DNA from: Anaerolineales bacterium
GTDB taxonomy: Bacteria > Chloroflexota > Anaerolineae > 4572-78 > J111
Reading direction: 5' to 3'
Assembly: GCA_020634855.1 (NCBI GenBank)
Contig: JACKAU010000014.1
Location: forward strand, 62,001-126,000
Length of the DNA stretch: 64,000 nt
Made by a program: the position numbers and the translations under genes. Below the pieces are notes generated by a model. That model was given only the letters and a program-made list of their open reading frames with translations. It did not search any database and was not told the origin of the DNA. The stretch's first letter is position 1. Each line of letters opens with the position of its first letter. Positions 36,731 to 45,637 of the stretch are shown here, one piece after another.

Positions 36731-37816
36731 ATGAATCGACTTAGAGTAGGTATTGTGGGGATGGGCGTCGGCCTGATCCATTTAGAAGGTTACCAAGCCT
36801 TAAAGAATGAAGTTGACGTTGTTGCCATTTGTGATTTGGATGAAACGCGAATAGCGGAAATTGGCGCCGAGTATGGCGTTCCGTTACGCTATAAGGATTT
36901 TAATGAGATGTTCACCTCCGGTGAGGTTGATGCAGTCAGCATTTGCCTCCCTAACAGTCTGCATGCTCCGGTCTCAATTGCTGCGCTGGAGGCCGGACTC
37001 CATGTTTTGTGCGAAAAGCCCATCGCCGAAAAAGCGGCTTCGGCTCAGAAGATTGTGGAGGCAGCCGCGCAAGCGTCCGGCAAATTTATGGTGTGTTACA
37101 ACCGTCGTTACCGACCCGATGTGGCCTGGATGAAAATGGCAGTAGACAATGGTCTGCTGGGGCATGTTTATCAGGTCAAGGCCGGTTGGGTTAGAGAAAC
37201 CGGTATTCCGGCCAAAACGGGCTGGTTTATCACCAAAGCTATTGCCGGGGGCGGCCCCTTGATCGATCTGGGCGTCCATATGCTCGATTTAGCCTTGTGG
37301 CTGCTCAACTATCCCAAACCACTGACCGTCAGCGGTGATGTTCAGGCCAATTTTGGACCGAATGGACTCAAAACCAATCGAAAACCAACTGATGATGCGC
37401 TTCCACCTTATAGCGTGGAAGACTCGGCTAATGCGTTCATTCGTTTAGAAGGGGGAACTTTGTTGAACTTAGAGGCAAATTGGGCTTCGCACACCAAACC
37501 AGGTAAGGACGATTTGTATGTCACACTAATCGGCACAAAAGGGACAATTGAATTTTATGTAGAAAATTACGCCTCCGAAAATACCGTGACGTTTTTTACC
37601 GAGATTGAAGGAACGCCGACCACCATTCATCCTTATATCATCGGCCAGCCCAGCGATCACCGTTACGCCGTCGCCGAGTTTGTTAAGTGCATTAGGGAAG
37701 ATTTGCCGCCAACAGCCACGGCGGAGCAAGGATTAATGGTGATGAAAATTATCGACGCTATTTATCAATCGGCCGAAAACCACCGCGAGATTGCCCTGGA
37801 GGTATCATCCAAATAA
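36731..37816 (+). CDS. Gfo/Idh/MocA-family NAD(P)-dependent oxidoreductase
   Basis: 361 residues. Rossmann loop VGIVGMGVGLIHLEGY at the N-terminus, CLPNSLHAPVSIAALEAGLHVLCEKPIA with the conserved EKP, and GGPLIDLGVHMLDLALWLL, where D and H flank the active site. Family members oxidise sugars, inositols or related polyols. Single gene with its own promoter; a near-palindrome at 37825 follows directly. Substrate unknown. Confidence 0.9.
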   Translation: MNRLRVGIVGMGVGLIHLEGYQALKNEVDVVAICDLDETRIAEIGAEYGVPLRYKDFNEMFTSGEVDAVSICLPNSLHAPVSIAALEAGLHVLCEKPIAEKAASAQKIVEAAAQASGKFMVCYNRRYRPDVAWMKMAVDNGLLGHVYQVKAGWVRETGIPAKTGWFITKAIAGGGPLIDLGVHMLDLALWLLNYPKPLTVSGDVQANFGPNGLKTNRKPTDDALPPYSVEDSANAFIRLEGGTLLNLEANWASHTKPGKDDLYVTLIGTKGTIEFYVENYASENTVTFFTEIEGTPTTIHPYIIGQPSDHRYAVAEFVKCIREDLPPTATAEQGLMVMKIIDAIYQSAENHREIALEVSSK

Positions 37817-37824
37817 TTGGGGTA

Positions 37825-37854
37825 GTGTAAGACAAACTTAAATTTGTCTTACAC
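37825..37854. repeat. 30-bp near-palindrome, family 2, copy 1
   Basis: GTGTAAGACAAA (37825-37836) pairs with TTTGTCTTACAC (37843-37854) around CTTAAA. It shares the centre GACAAACTTAA-TTTGTC with the 28-bp palindrome at 59133-59160. It lies between convergent genes and could also act as a weak terminator. Confidence 0.7.
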
Positions 37855-37897
37855 AAACTTCTATTTTTGAGAAGATATCTGGAGGAATAAAATTTCG

Positions 37898-38314
37898 CTA
37901 AATTGAGGTATATACAATACCGGCAATAAAACCCAATAAAATCACCCCCGCAAAAAACCACAGCCAGTTTACGGAATCTTGATCGGCCTGGGGAGGACGG
38001 TGATTTAAGAAAGACAATGACGAATGAGGCGATCGACCATCAAATGACATTGCGGAGGAATGTTGGGACGGAAGCGTAGACTTTAGCCTGTCAGGGTTAT
38101 CAATTAACCACTGTGTGCCGTCATGCCGGTACCACAACCCGGTTTGATACCCGACCATCCAGAAATAACCGTCTTCAGCAAAATCGATCATCTCGATGAG
38201 GTGTGTCCGAAATACCTGCCGATCTATCGTTCCGGCAGAAAGCTGCTGATTAAGCCGTTCTACAGCCTGCTCCACTTCGGCAAAATCAATCATCGGGGTG
38301 ACTAATCTTCCCAT
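37898..38314 (-). CDS. Membrane-anchored protein of unknown function, coupled to PP2C gene
   Basis: 138 residues if started at ATG 38314, overlapping the phosphatase stop by 13 bases; ATG 38293 is an alternative and neither has a clear ribosome site. N-terminal helix (IDFAEVEQAVERLNQQLSAG), then an aromatic module GYFWMVGYQTGLWYRHDGTQW, a Ser/Pro/His-rich linker, and a C-terminal membrane helix (about 115-136, FFAGVILLGFIAGIVY). The soluble part should face the cytoplasm or exterior depending on orientation, which I cannot decide. Context suggests a partner of the Ser/Thr phosphatase. Confidence 0.65.
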   Translation of the reverse strand: MGRLVTPMIDFAEVEQAVERLNQQLSAGTIDRQVFRTHLIEMIDFAEDGYFWMVGYQTGLWYRHDGTQWLIDNPDRLKSTLPSQHSSAMSFDGRSPHSSLSFLNHRPPQADQDSVNWLWFFAGVILLGFIAGIVYTSI

Positions 38315-39234
38315 TCCGGCGGAATATCCGGTTTTTGGTTTTTGGGAATAATCGCCATCGATGGCTGGGTATCGTCGAGTACGGTCGAAGAGAGGGGAGA
38401 TTTAACCTGGGGGGAATAACCGGCCGCCGGCGGTTTCTGATCGGAAACCTTGATAATTATTGCCGTGATATTATCCGGACCGCCGGATTGGTTGGCCATG
38501 TCGATCAACTGCTGGGCTGCGACTAAAGGGTTTGATACAGTCGTCAGCACATCAGTAATGGCTTGATCGCCTATTTCACCCCACAGGCCATCACTGCACA
38601 AGATAATCACATCGTTTAGCTGAATCTTCTCGGTTACGATATAAATTTCCAGATCACTACCTTGGCCTAACGCCTGGTAAAGCACATTGCGACGGGGGTG
38701 GCTAAGGGCTTCTTCTTCGGTAATTTTGCCCATTTCAACCAATCGGGAAACCAAAGAGTGATCTTTGCTCAGCAGTCGTAGTTTGCCGTCTCGCAGTAAA
38801 TAGGCTCGCGAGTCCCCCACGTTCATGGACACAATAGTATCGCTGTACAATACTGAGGCGATGATGGTAGTGCCGCCGCCTTGAGTGGCATTCATAACTT
38901 GCTGATTGGCCGTTTGAATGGCTTCAGCCAAAGCATCGGCAATGGTGTCTTTTGGCGTTTCAGACGTATGGTTATTATGGCGAGTGTAATATTCTTGATT
39001 AACGGTCTCAATCGTAATAGCCGAAGCGATTTCACCTTTTTGGTGACCGCCCATACCATCGGCTAGAATATAGAGGTGCCCTTTCTGGGCTAAAACGTCG
39101 GGGTCAGTTTCCGCCGGAAGCATATAAGCATCTTCATTATGATCTCTAACCATGCCCGTGTTGGTCATGCCGGCATAATGATAGTGAAGTTCCGAATTGG
39201 TAGAGCTTGATTTTTCTGATTTCTCGTTGGACAA
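38302..39234 (-). CDS. PP2C-family Ser/Thr protein phosphatase
   Basis: 310 residues. Metal-binding and signature motifs are all present: MVRDHNEDAYML, ILADGMGGHQKGEIAS, MNVGDSRAYLL, ILCSDGLWGEI and GGPDNITAIIIK. About 20 N-terminal and 40 C-terminal residues are variable. It dephosphorylates Ser/Thr sites, usually opposing a PknB-type kinase; no such kinase is in the window. GGAGGC-type ribosome site before the ATG. Translationally linked to the membrane protein that follows. Confidence 0.93.
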   Translation of the reverse strand: MSNEKSEKSSSTNSELHYHYAGMTNTGMVRDHNEDAYMLPAETDPDVLAQKGHLYILADGMGGHQKGEIASAITIETVNQEYYTRHNNHTSETPKDTIADALAEAIQTANQQVMNATQGGGTTIIASVLYSDTIVSMNVGDSRAYLLRDGKLRLLSKDHSLVSRLVEMGKITEEEALSHPRRNVLYQALGQGSDLEIYIVTEKIQLNDVIILCSDGLWGEIGDQAITDVLTTVSNPLVAAQQLIDMANQSGGPDNITAIIIKVSDQKPPAAGYSPQVKSPLSSTVLDDTQPSMAIIPKNQKPDIPPEWED

Positions 39235-39481
39235 TGCTCATCGCCTCCTTGAATGTTACGTTTGACCTTCTAAATCCAAAAAACGCAGTGGCTTTTCCGG
39301 TTAAGCTTCATTATAACGCTTTTCGGAATAATTTTCCAAACCTTATTGTCAAATAGCCGTGATAGCCGCCAAGTTTGAGAACGACGACTCAATTCGAATT
39401 CGTGGGCAGTACCATTCTAACGTTAACACTATGATATTGGATGCTACGGTGTATCTAGCTTGTTTTTATGCTGACGGGTAA

Positions 39482-40189
39482 TTATGATGACTCCGTTGTA
39501 CGTAATTTGGAGCGCAAAGCCGGAACTTTCGCCATCGCATAAGCAGCTACCAAGGCCGCCTCGTGCGGATAGCAGCCGATAAAATAGGTGGCAAACTCTT
39601 CATTCTTGCGTTGAAGGGCAAAACCATCCGTATATGCCTGAACATTGACCACTTTCCGGTCAAGTCGAATAAACGTAAACTGATTACTGGGCAGCACGAG
39701 ACGCTGGTTGGTGCAGAAAAGATTGCCTTCGTCTTGCCATTTCATATTTTCACGAGGGGCCTTTTCGGTAGGCCAATACCCGCTGTCGCCCGAAAGCGGC
39801 TGACCGTGCCCGCGCCGCAGACCATTGACATTGATATAACAAACCTCATTAAGCTGCTCTAGAATAATTTGGGCCAGCACGGTCTTAACCGGCGAGATAA
39901 GCTCAATGTTACCGTTGGCAATTTCGGCTAACTGCTCATCACTATAAATATTGCCGATAACCACTTTCAGCGGATCCGGTTTGAGGACAATGTTATTGAG
40001 TTCCGGCGTAACCAGACTAAAATGACCCTCAGCCAGACGGGTAATCCCGTATCGTCCTTTGTTAAATAACCCCAGTACGGCGCGTTCCTTAAGAGCCAGA
40101 CCGCAGTTTTCACAGGTATAACTGTCACCTTGCCAGGAAAGGGGAGCCTTCATACAAAATGGACACTCTTGGTAAAGAGTATCAGCCAT
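39482..40189 (-). CDS. Zinc-ribbon protein of unknown function
   Basis: 235 residues from the ATG at 40187-40189, which has AAGGAG correctly spaced; the longer frame is rejected. Two CxxC pairs (CPFC near residue 10, CENCG near 28) form a zinc ribbon like a DNA- or RNA-binding finger. The remaining 190 residues are mixed alpha/beta with QRLVLPSNQFTFIRLDRKVVNVQAYTDG, resembling a PH-like or 'short C-terminal' type beta domain. I do not recognise the family. It stands alone between convergently and divergently oriented neighbours. Confidence 0.65.
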   Translation of the reverse strand: MADTLYQECPFCMKAPLSWQGDSYTCENCGLALKERAVLGLFNKGRYGITRLAEGHFSLVTPELNNIVLKPDPLKVVIGNIYSDEQLAEIANGNIELISPVKTVLAQIILEQLNEVCYINVNGLRRGHGQPLSGDSGYWPTEKAPRENMKWQDEGNLFCTNQRLVLPSNQFTFIRLDRKVVNVQAYTDGFALQRKNEEFATYFIGCYPHEAALVAAYAMAKVPALRSKLRTTESS

Positions 40190-40325
40190 TAAAATCTCCT
40201 TATAAAAAAATAAGAATCTCATTGTAACAAAAACAATCGTCTTCAACAAGAGTTGAACATAATTTTCGAAAAATTGATGTTATAAGAGATTTTAAGTAAC
40301 CATCACCCCAGGTTTAACGTGAAGC

Positions 40326-40354
40326 GTGCAATGCTGACCCGAAGCTTGTATAAT
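40326..40354 (+). promoter_or_regulatory. Promoter of the YdcF-like operon
   Basis: GTGCAA (40326-40331), 17-base spacer, TATAAT (40349-40354). The -35 is weak, the -10 perfect. Confidence 0.45.
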
Positions 40355-40419
40355 ATCACCGAATTAACCACCGGCGGTCGATGATCGGCAGCCGGTAGTC
40401 CATTTTAGGAGATTATTCA

Positions 40420-41034
40420 GTGATTGAACTACTTATCCGCACCTTATGCGATAACCGGCCTCCTGAGATAGCCGACGGGGCTTATCTTTTCGGCCAGACG
40501 GTCGATAACCAACAATCGGTCTTTGAAGCAGGGGCTGATCTGCTTCATCATGGCCTAACCAATAAGCTGCTCATCTCCGCGGCTGGCACAATTTCCGGCT
40601 ATCCCGGCTTGGCAGCGTGGGAGCGAGACCTCGTAGCTTTAGGCATCAATGCGACCGACATCATCGCTATTGAACCCACAACAGATACTATACTGCACAC
40701 CCTGATTGAAGCCGAAAGTCTGGTCCGTTACTTAAAGGCAAAAAACTGGAAGACGGTAGTGGTAGTCTCAGCGCCATTCCACCAACTACGATGTTTTATG
40801 ACTGTCGTTTCGGTGGCGCTTAAAGAGATGCCGAACCTGCGAATTTATAATCAGGTGGGGACCACTCTACCCTGGTCCGAAACGGTAGCTCACTCTCAAG
40901 GCACCTTACAACTAAAACGCAGCGATTTAATCGAAAGCGAACTACGGCGAATTGATACCTACCAACAAAAAGGCGACTTAGCCGAAACACAAGCCGTGTT
41001 TGATTACCTGATTCAACGCGATAGAGAGTCATAG
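40420..41034 (+). CDS. YdcF/DUF218-family protein
   Basis: 204 residues, start GTG with TTAGGAG upstream. Alpha/beta fold with DGAYLFGQTVDN, KLLISAAG, IIAIEPTTDTILHTLIEAESLVRYLK and VVVVSAPFHQLRCFMTV, the pattern of the DUF218 superfamily (YdcF, SanA, ElyC), except that it lacks an N-terminal membrane helix. Relatives act in envelope metabolism or bind S-adenosylmethionine. It is followed after eight bases by the BatD-like gene. Confidence 0.78.
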   Translation: MIELLIRTLCDNRPPEIADGAYLFGQTVDNQQSVFEAGADLLHHGLTNKLLISAAGTISGYPGLAAWERDLVALGINATDIIAIEPTTDTILHTLIEAESLVRYLKAKNWKTVVVVSAPFHQLRCFMTVVSVALKEMPNLRIYNQVGTTLPWSETVAHSQGTLQLKRSDLIESELRRIDTYQQKGDLAETQAVFDYLIQRDRES

Positions 41035-41042
41035 GTTGAAAG

Positions 41043-42473
41043 TTGGTTTTCAATAATAAATATATCTCTATACGAAGTTTGCTTATTTTCACATTTATCA
41101 TTTATCTCGGCGCCTTGGCGTCGATGGTGATCGGGGTATTTGCTTCGCAAGCCCTGGCTCAAACCCCGGAAGCAGCTGCCCCGGATTTCTTTATCAATGC
41201 CGAGGTTGAAAACGCTCATCCTTATCTCGGCCAACAGGTTACTTATATTATTCGGCGCTACCAGGCTGTCGATTTTCCAAACCCACCCCACTTCGAAGAG
41301 CATCTGTTTACCGGCTTCTGGTATAGCCCCCTCATCCAGCGGCCAACCTATACCACAACCATTACCGGGCGCGAGTATCGTGTTCATTCGACTCATCTGG
41401 CCCTATTTCCGACGCTGGTCGGGGCGCTCACTATTGAGCCGGCTCGACTCATTATTCCCGGCGACGGTCCTGAGGCCGATACGATTCTTGAAAGCCAATC
41501 AATCGACATTCAGGTCCGGTCCCTACCGGCCAATCCACCGCCCCACTACACCGGGGCGGTGGGACAGTTTGAAATCAGCGCTTGGTTCAGTCCGGAGGTC
41601 GGGCAAGTTGATCAGCCAATGAATTTGATCGTCGAGCTTAAGGGGACGGGGAACATCAAGGGCTTGACTGAACCGATTCTGCCCGATTTGGAACATTGGG
41701 TCACAAGCATGTTCGGGAGCCAAGTTGAGACGAAGGTTTCCCTCAGTAAAGATTTTATCAAAGGCTCACGCCGGTTCACCTGGATGGTCGTTCCACGCCA
41801 GGCCGGGGAGCAGTTTTTTCCGGCTATCCACTTCAGCTACTTCGATCCTCAAACAGGCCGTTACGAATCGATCCGAACCGAGCCGCTGCCGGTAACCATC
41901 CTTTCGGGTGAAACCGATTCAACCTTTCTCAGTCCCGCGCCGGTCCCTCGACAAGAAGTCCTCCGCTTGGGAACCGACATCCGGCATATCAAGCCTGTTC
42001 CGGAGAGTTTAAGTAGCAGGTCCGTTTCCGTTGGCCCTATTTTTTGGGTCGGCATTGCCATCTCAGCCCTGACCGTCGGCGGCGTTTGGTTGTGGCACTG
42101 GGGCCATCTCCGTCGGCTCGATAATAGTCCACCGGCCCGTCGCCGCCGCGCCGGTCAGCAAGCCCGCCACATACTGGCAACAGCTCGTCAAAATCCGGCC
42201 GCGACCGAAGCCCGTATTTACCAAGCGCTGACCGGTTATCTAACCGACCAACTCGACTGCCCCATCGCCGGCATGACTTCTAGCCAATTAGCCAGTGTGC
42301 TAAACGAGGCTCGATTAACCCCGGCGCTGGTTGATCGGATCCGAACTTTACTGACCCAAGCTGAAGCCGGTCGATTTGCGCCGGTTAGCCGGCCACCTGA
42401 AGCGGCAACTGCGCTTCTAGATGAAGCAGATGATTTGCTCGATGATTTAGAGCAGTTTTTTGCCGAGCGCTAA
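41043..42473 (+). CDS. BatD-like membrane protein
   Basis: 476 residues, start TTG (weak ribosome site). Signal peptide or first helix at about 8-38, an extracytoplasmic beta-rich region (APDFFINAEVENAHPYLGQQVTYIIRRY, then MVVPRQAGEQFFPAIHFSYFDP), a second membrane helix near 338-356 (IFWVGIAISALTVGGVWLW), and a cytoplasmic helical tail with Arg-rich start. This is the BatD (aerotolerance operon) layout. The usual BatA/BatB and MoxR partners are missing. Its gene ends seven bases before the convergent MFS gene. Confidence 0.78.
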   Translation: MVFNNKYISIRSLLIFTFIIYLGALASMVIGVFASQALAQTPEAAAPDFFINAEVENAHPYLGQQVTYIIRRYQAVDFPNPPHFEEHLFTGFWYSPLIQRPTYTTTITGREYRVHSTHLALFPTLVGALTIEPARLIIPGDGPEADTILESQSIDIQVRSLPANPPPHYTGAVGQFEISAWFSPEVGQVDQPMNLIVELKGTGNIKGLTEPILPDLEHWVTSMFGSQVETKVSLSKDFIKGSRRFTWMVVPRQAGEQFFPAIHFSYFDPQTGRYESIRTEPLPVTILSGETDSTFLSPAPVPRQEVLRLGTDIRHIKPVPESLSSRSVSVGPIFWVGIAISALTVGGVWLWHWGHLRRLDNSPPARRRRAGQQARHILATARQNPAATEARIYQALTGYLTDQLDCPIAGMTSSQLASVLNEARLTPALVDRIRTLLTQAEAGRFAPVSRPPEAATALLDEADDLLDDLEQFFAER

Positions 42474-42480
42474 GCTCAGC

Positions 42481-43911
42481 TTATTCATACAAGCCCCAGC
42501 CAACAAATATCCCCAGAACCGTCACTCCGGTGATGAACCAAAAGACGGTTTGGTAAGCCATAATCGGTAATAGGGCCTGATCTAGCCCATGTTGGAGGAC
42601 AACGCCACCCACTGTTGGCCCCAGAACGTTGCCGCCAAAACGGACCATACTATAGACGCCGGCTGCTGTCCCTGTCTGTTCGTTCGGGATTTTGCTCATC
42701 GACGCCCGATGGAGCGCGGCCAGTGACAAGCCGGCCCCCAAACCGTGCAGGATGATGACGGTCAACAGTATTTTGATCGGAATCGACGCCGGTAACAGCG
42801 CCATCACGATCATCGAAGATACTTGCACCACCAGCCCGATCAGCACCGGGCGGCGGCTGTTCCAGCGATCGGCCAGTTGACCGCCGATGCGCATGGTGAC
42901 CAGCAATGCGCCGGCATGCAGCATTAAGATGCTGCCGGTTGAAGCGGCGCTCAAATGGTGGACATCGGTCAGATAGAGCGGCACTAAAAAACTGATGCTG
43001 CTCATCGCAAACATGCGGATGCCGGAGCAGACCGAGGCCCGACTAAACGTTTTATCGTTAAAAATGGAGAGCGCGATATACGGGTTTTTATGACGCTTTT
43101 CCCACAAAATAAATACCATCAAGAAAACCAAGGCTAAAATGAGCAGACGCCAGTCTCGCAGCGAGTCCACCCCGGTAATCACTTGGCTTGACAAATAAAA
43201 AACGGTGGTTGTCACCATCAGTGTCAAAAAGGCTACACCTACCCAGTCAAATGATCGCAACGAGTTAACCTGGGAGACCTTATTGTCTGTGGGAATTTTC
43301 CCATGAATAACAGCCGCTGCCACTAGACTGGCTAATAAAATCGGTCCAAAAATCGTTCGCCAGCTCAGGTAGTCGATCAATAGGCCGGCCAGAAAAGGCG
43401 CGCCGATACCGGTGGCCGGGCCAATGGAGTTCCACGTCCCCAAAGCTTTGCCACGTTCAGCCGGCGGAAAAATTTGTGAAATTATGGCCATGCAGAGCGG
43501 CACCACCCCCGCCGAACCGATCCCCTGAATGATCCGGCCCAAAATGATTAGCGGTAGTTCCGTGGCGCTGAGGACTATAATCGTACCCACCATAAAGGTG
43601 GAAATGCCAAATAAAAACAGGCGATGCTTACCCAACTCATCCCCCAAGCGACCATAAAGCGGCATCGAAACCATAAAAGGAATGGTGTAAACCGTGATCA
43701 TCCAGGCCGCGACATCAGCCTGAATGTGAAATGTATCTCGAATTGTCGGCAGTGCGATGTTGAACATGGTATTGTTCATAATGACCATCACAACCGGAAC
43801 CATGAGACTCACCAGGATGGCATGATTATCTGGCGAGGTTAACGGACTGCCGCTATTGGCCGTTGACCAACCGGTGCGGAACTGTTGGGTTGAAGATGAG
43901 GGATGTTTCAT
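42481..43911 (-). CDS. MFS multidrug exporter, DHA2 type
   Basis: 476 residues with about 14 membrane helices, matching the DHA2 (EmrB/QacA) group. Helix 1 start MVPVVMVIMNNTMFNIALPTI, motif A in LYGRLGDELGKHRLF, and motif C-like GIGSAGVVPLCMA followed by GIGAPFLAGLL. It should export drugs or amphipathic compounds by proton antiport; no EmrA-like adaptor or TetR regulator is adjacent. Single gene. Confidence 0.88.
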   Translation of the reverse strand: MKHPSSSTQQFRTGWSTANSGSPLTSPDNHAILVSLMVPVVMVIMNNTMFNIALPTIRDTFHIQADVAAWMITVYTIPFMVSMPLYGRLGDELGKHRLFLFGISTFMVGTIIVLSATELPLIILGRIIQGIGSAGVVPLCMAIISQIFPPAERGKALGTWNSIGPATGIGAPFLAGLLIDYLSWRTIFGPILLASLVAAAVIHGKIPTDNKVSQVNSLRSFDWVGVAFLTLMVTTTVFYLSSQVITGVDSLRDWRLLILALVFLMVFILWEKRHKNPYIALSIFNDKTFSRASVCSGIRMFAMSSISFLVPLYLTDVHHLSAASTGSILMLHAGALLVTMRIGGQLADRWNSRRPVLIGLVVQVSSMIVMALLPASIPIKILLTVIILHGLGAGLSLAALHRASMSKIPNEQTGTAAGVYSMVRFGGNVLGPTVGGVVLQHGLDQALLPIMAYQTVFWFITGVTVLGIFVGWGLYE

Positions 43912-43995
43912 TCATTTAACTCCATAGAATTAAACTCATGGTTCAGGAGACCGACGTTTTGGCTGGAATTACGTACCGGCGCCCTGATCTATCAG

Positions 43996-44030
43996 AAAAA
44001 AAAAGCCGGTTGTTTAATTAAACAACCCGC
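43996..44030 (-). terminator. Terminator of the receiver-GNAT unit
   Basis: On the minus strand a GCGGGTTGTTTAATTAAACAACCGGC hairpin (palindromic core 44008-44027) is followed by nine T (complement of 43996-44004). It ends the transcription unit whose last stop is at 44086. Confidence 0.85.
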
Positions 44031-44085
44031 CACTGTGGTTTACTAAATTGGAACTGGCTCTAATTAAGAACCAAATATACTATTT

Positions 44086-45021
44086 TTAATTATCCCAAGG
44101 AACGGGGACAGTCAAGCCATTTTTCGACTTAGACTGAAGATCAAGTTTCATTTCGATTCTAACAAATGAGGTCAAATAACCAATGGCCTTAAAGGCCGGC
44201 CAGTGGATATCATCAGCCGGGAGATTTTCAACCACGGTATCCTGAGCCGGGTGAAGGGTATGCAAATGTTGCAGCAGACGGGTAGCGACCTGATAGGGAT
44301 CACCTGCTTGTGTTTCAATTACCACCCGGCTCAACTGAAAAACGGTGTTCTGGTACACCAACCAACCGCGCCCTCCGTCCGAAAAATCGGCCACCAAGGC
44401 CGACAAGTTTCCGGCATTTTTGAGCGACGGATTAGCGGTTACCCACGACGGCGTATCGGTCCGAGTCTCAATCAACCCTATCGCCTCCTGATATCCCAGG
44501 GCCTTAATGCCGTCGTTCACCTCAGGCACATCTAATTGAGTAGGCGGACGGCGAATAACCAGTAGCTCTCTTAAGGTTTTAAAGCGCAGGCTTTCAAACA
44601 AATTGCGGGCCGGGCTATTATTTTTGATGACCTCCAAGATGACGGCTTTCGCCTTCAAATTGTCAGAGCGGTTAATCAAATCCTCCACCATTTTGCGCCC
44701 GACTCCTTTTTGACGTCCTTCGGGCGTAATCCCTAGCCGAGTAATCCAGGTGTAATCGCCGCGTCGGCCCAGAAACCCCAACCCAAAGGCGGCCTTCTTG
44801 GAAATAGCCACCACTGACTGTGATAAATCGACATCATAAACTTCGATATATTCCCGCATTTTGCCCTGACTCATAGGCATCGGCACCACATAATCGACCC
44901 GAGTCTGGTTGTAAATATCGGTGAGTTGTTGCAGCGTAAATTGATTGGCGGGTACTAAATCGTATGTTGCTTTAGATCTTCTCACGCGTACATTGAGTTG
45001 GGTAAGTTGAGTATTGATCAA
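44086..45021 (-). CDS. Double-length GNAT-family acetyltransferase
   Basis: 311 residues, start TTG overlapping the upstream stop (TTGA), so coupled to the receiver gene. The first half contains an intact GNAT fold: ITRLGITPEGRQKGVGRKMVEDLI (acetyl-CoA loop) and NNSPARNLFESLRFKTLREL. The second half (about 175-311) looks like a second, degenerate GNAT unit ending in HWPAFKAIGYLTSFVRIEMKL without a CoA loop. Substrate unknown. Coupling to a receiver gene suggests regulated protein acetylation, which is only a guess. Confidence 0.82.
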   Translation of the reverse strand: MINTQLTQLNVRVRRSKATYDLVPANQFTLQQLTDIYNQTRVDYVVPMPMSQGKMREYIEVYDVDLSQSVVAISKKAAFGLGFLGRRGDYTWITRLGITPEGRQKGVGRKMVEDLINRSDNLKAKAVILEVIKNNSPARNLFESLRFKTLRELLVIRRPPTQLDVPEVNDGIKALGYQEAIGLIETRTDTPSWVTANPSLKNAGNLSALVADFSDGGRGWLVYQNTVFQLSRVVIETQAGDPYQVATRLLQHLHTLHPAQDTVVENLPADDIHWPAFKAIGYLTSFVRIEMKLDLQSKSKNGLTVPVPWDN

Positions 45022-45446
45022 TTTAATATCCTCGACGTTAAATGCTGAGTAACTTCCAGTAGAACAATTCCGACCACATTGACGCTTAAAAATCGGGCTA
45101 AGATCGCTTGAATTTGCAGTCGGTCCGGCGGTTTGTGTAGAAACCCATCAAATCCGGCCTCTTTGGCGATCTGCTCGATTTCTGCGTTGCCGTAGGCGGT
45201 CAGCGTTACCACCGGAATATGGCTCAATTCGGGGGAGGCTTTAATCTGGCGAGTCAATTCAAAGCCGTCAATATCCGGCAATAACAAATCGACAAAAATA
45301 AAATCGGGCGACTCGCGTAACGCCATATTCCAGCCGCTTTCGCCATCAATGGCTTCAAGTAGTTCGTGACCTTGTGAATGTAAGATCCGTTTAACAAGCA
45401 ATCGATTCTGTGGATTGTCATCGACGTAAAGAATTCGTTTTTTCAT
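45018..45446 (-). CDS. Receiver-domain protein (DivK/CheY-like)
   Basis: 142 residues from ATG at 45444-45446; the frame is open to 45503 but without a ribosome site. Receiver motifs: YVDDNPQN, phospho-site in FIFVDLLLPDIDG, T in VVTLTAYG, K in FLHKPPDR. A 20-residue tail (SVNVVGIVLLEVTQHL) extends past the fold. No output domain. It is translated together with the GNAT gene. Confidence 0.85.
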   Translation of the reverse strand: MKKRILYVDDNPQNRLLVKRILHSQGHELLEAIDGESGWNMALRESPDFIFVDLLLPDIDGFELTRQIKASPELSHIPVVTLTAYGNAEIEQIAKEAGFDGFLHKPPDRLQIQAILARFLSVNVVGIVLLEVTQHLTSRILN

Positions 45447-45542
45447 AGACCTGTTTGCTTGAAAACTATTTCGGAAAAAAGACCAATAACCGGAGTTCCT
45501 CAATCATCATAGCATATCTTATCGCCCGGATGTTTCCTAATC

Positions 45543-45572
45543 GTTGCAAAAACGTTGCAAACCAGGTTGCAC
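45543..45572 (+). promoter_or_regulatory. GTTGCAA heptamer repeats before the BTAD regulator
   Basis: GTTGCAA at 45543 and 45554 (11-bp period) and GTTGCAC at 45566 (12-bp period). SARP/BTAD regulators are known to bind heptamer direct repeats at about 11-bp spacing on one face of the helix. The array ends 15 bases before the -35 box of the BTAD gene, so it may be an autoregulatory site. Confidence 0.5.
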
Positions 45573-45587
45573 TGACCAAAAATCTCA

Positions 45588-45616
45588 TTGCTCTTTTGTT
45601 TTTTTTAAGATAAAAT
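45588..45616 (+). promoter_or_regulatory. Promoter of the BTAD regulator gene
   Basis: TTGCTC (45588-45593), 17-base spacer, TAAAAT (45611-45616). The ATG follows at 45638 with GAGAGG in between. Confidence 0.5.
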
Positions 45617-45637
45617 TAGGCCAGAGAGGATAATTTT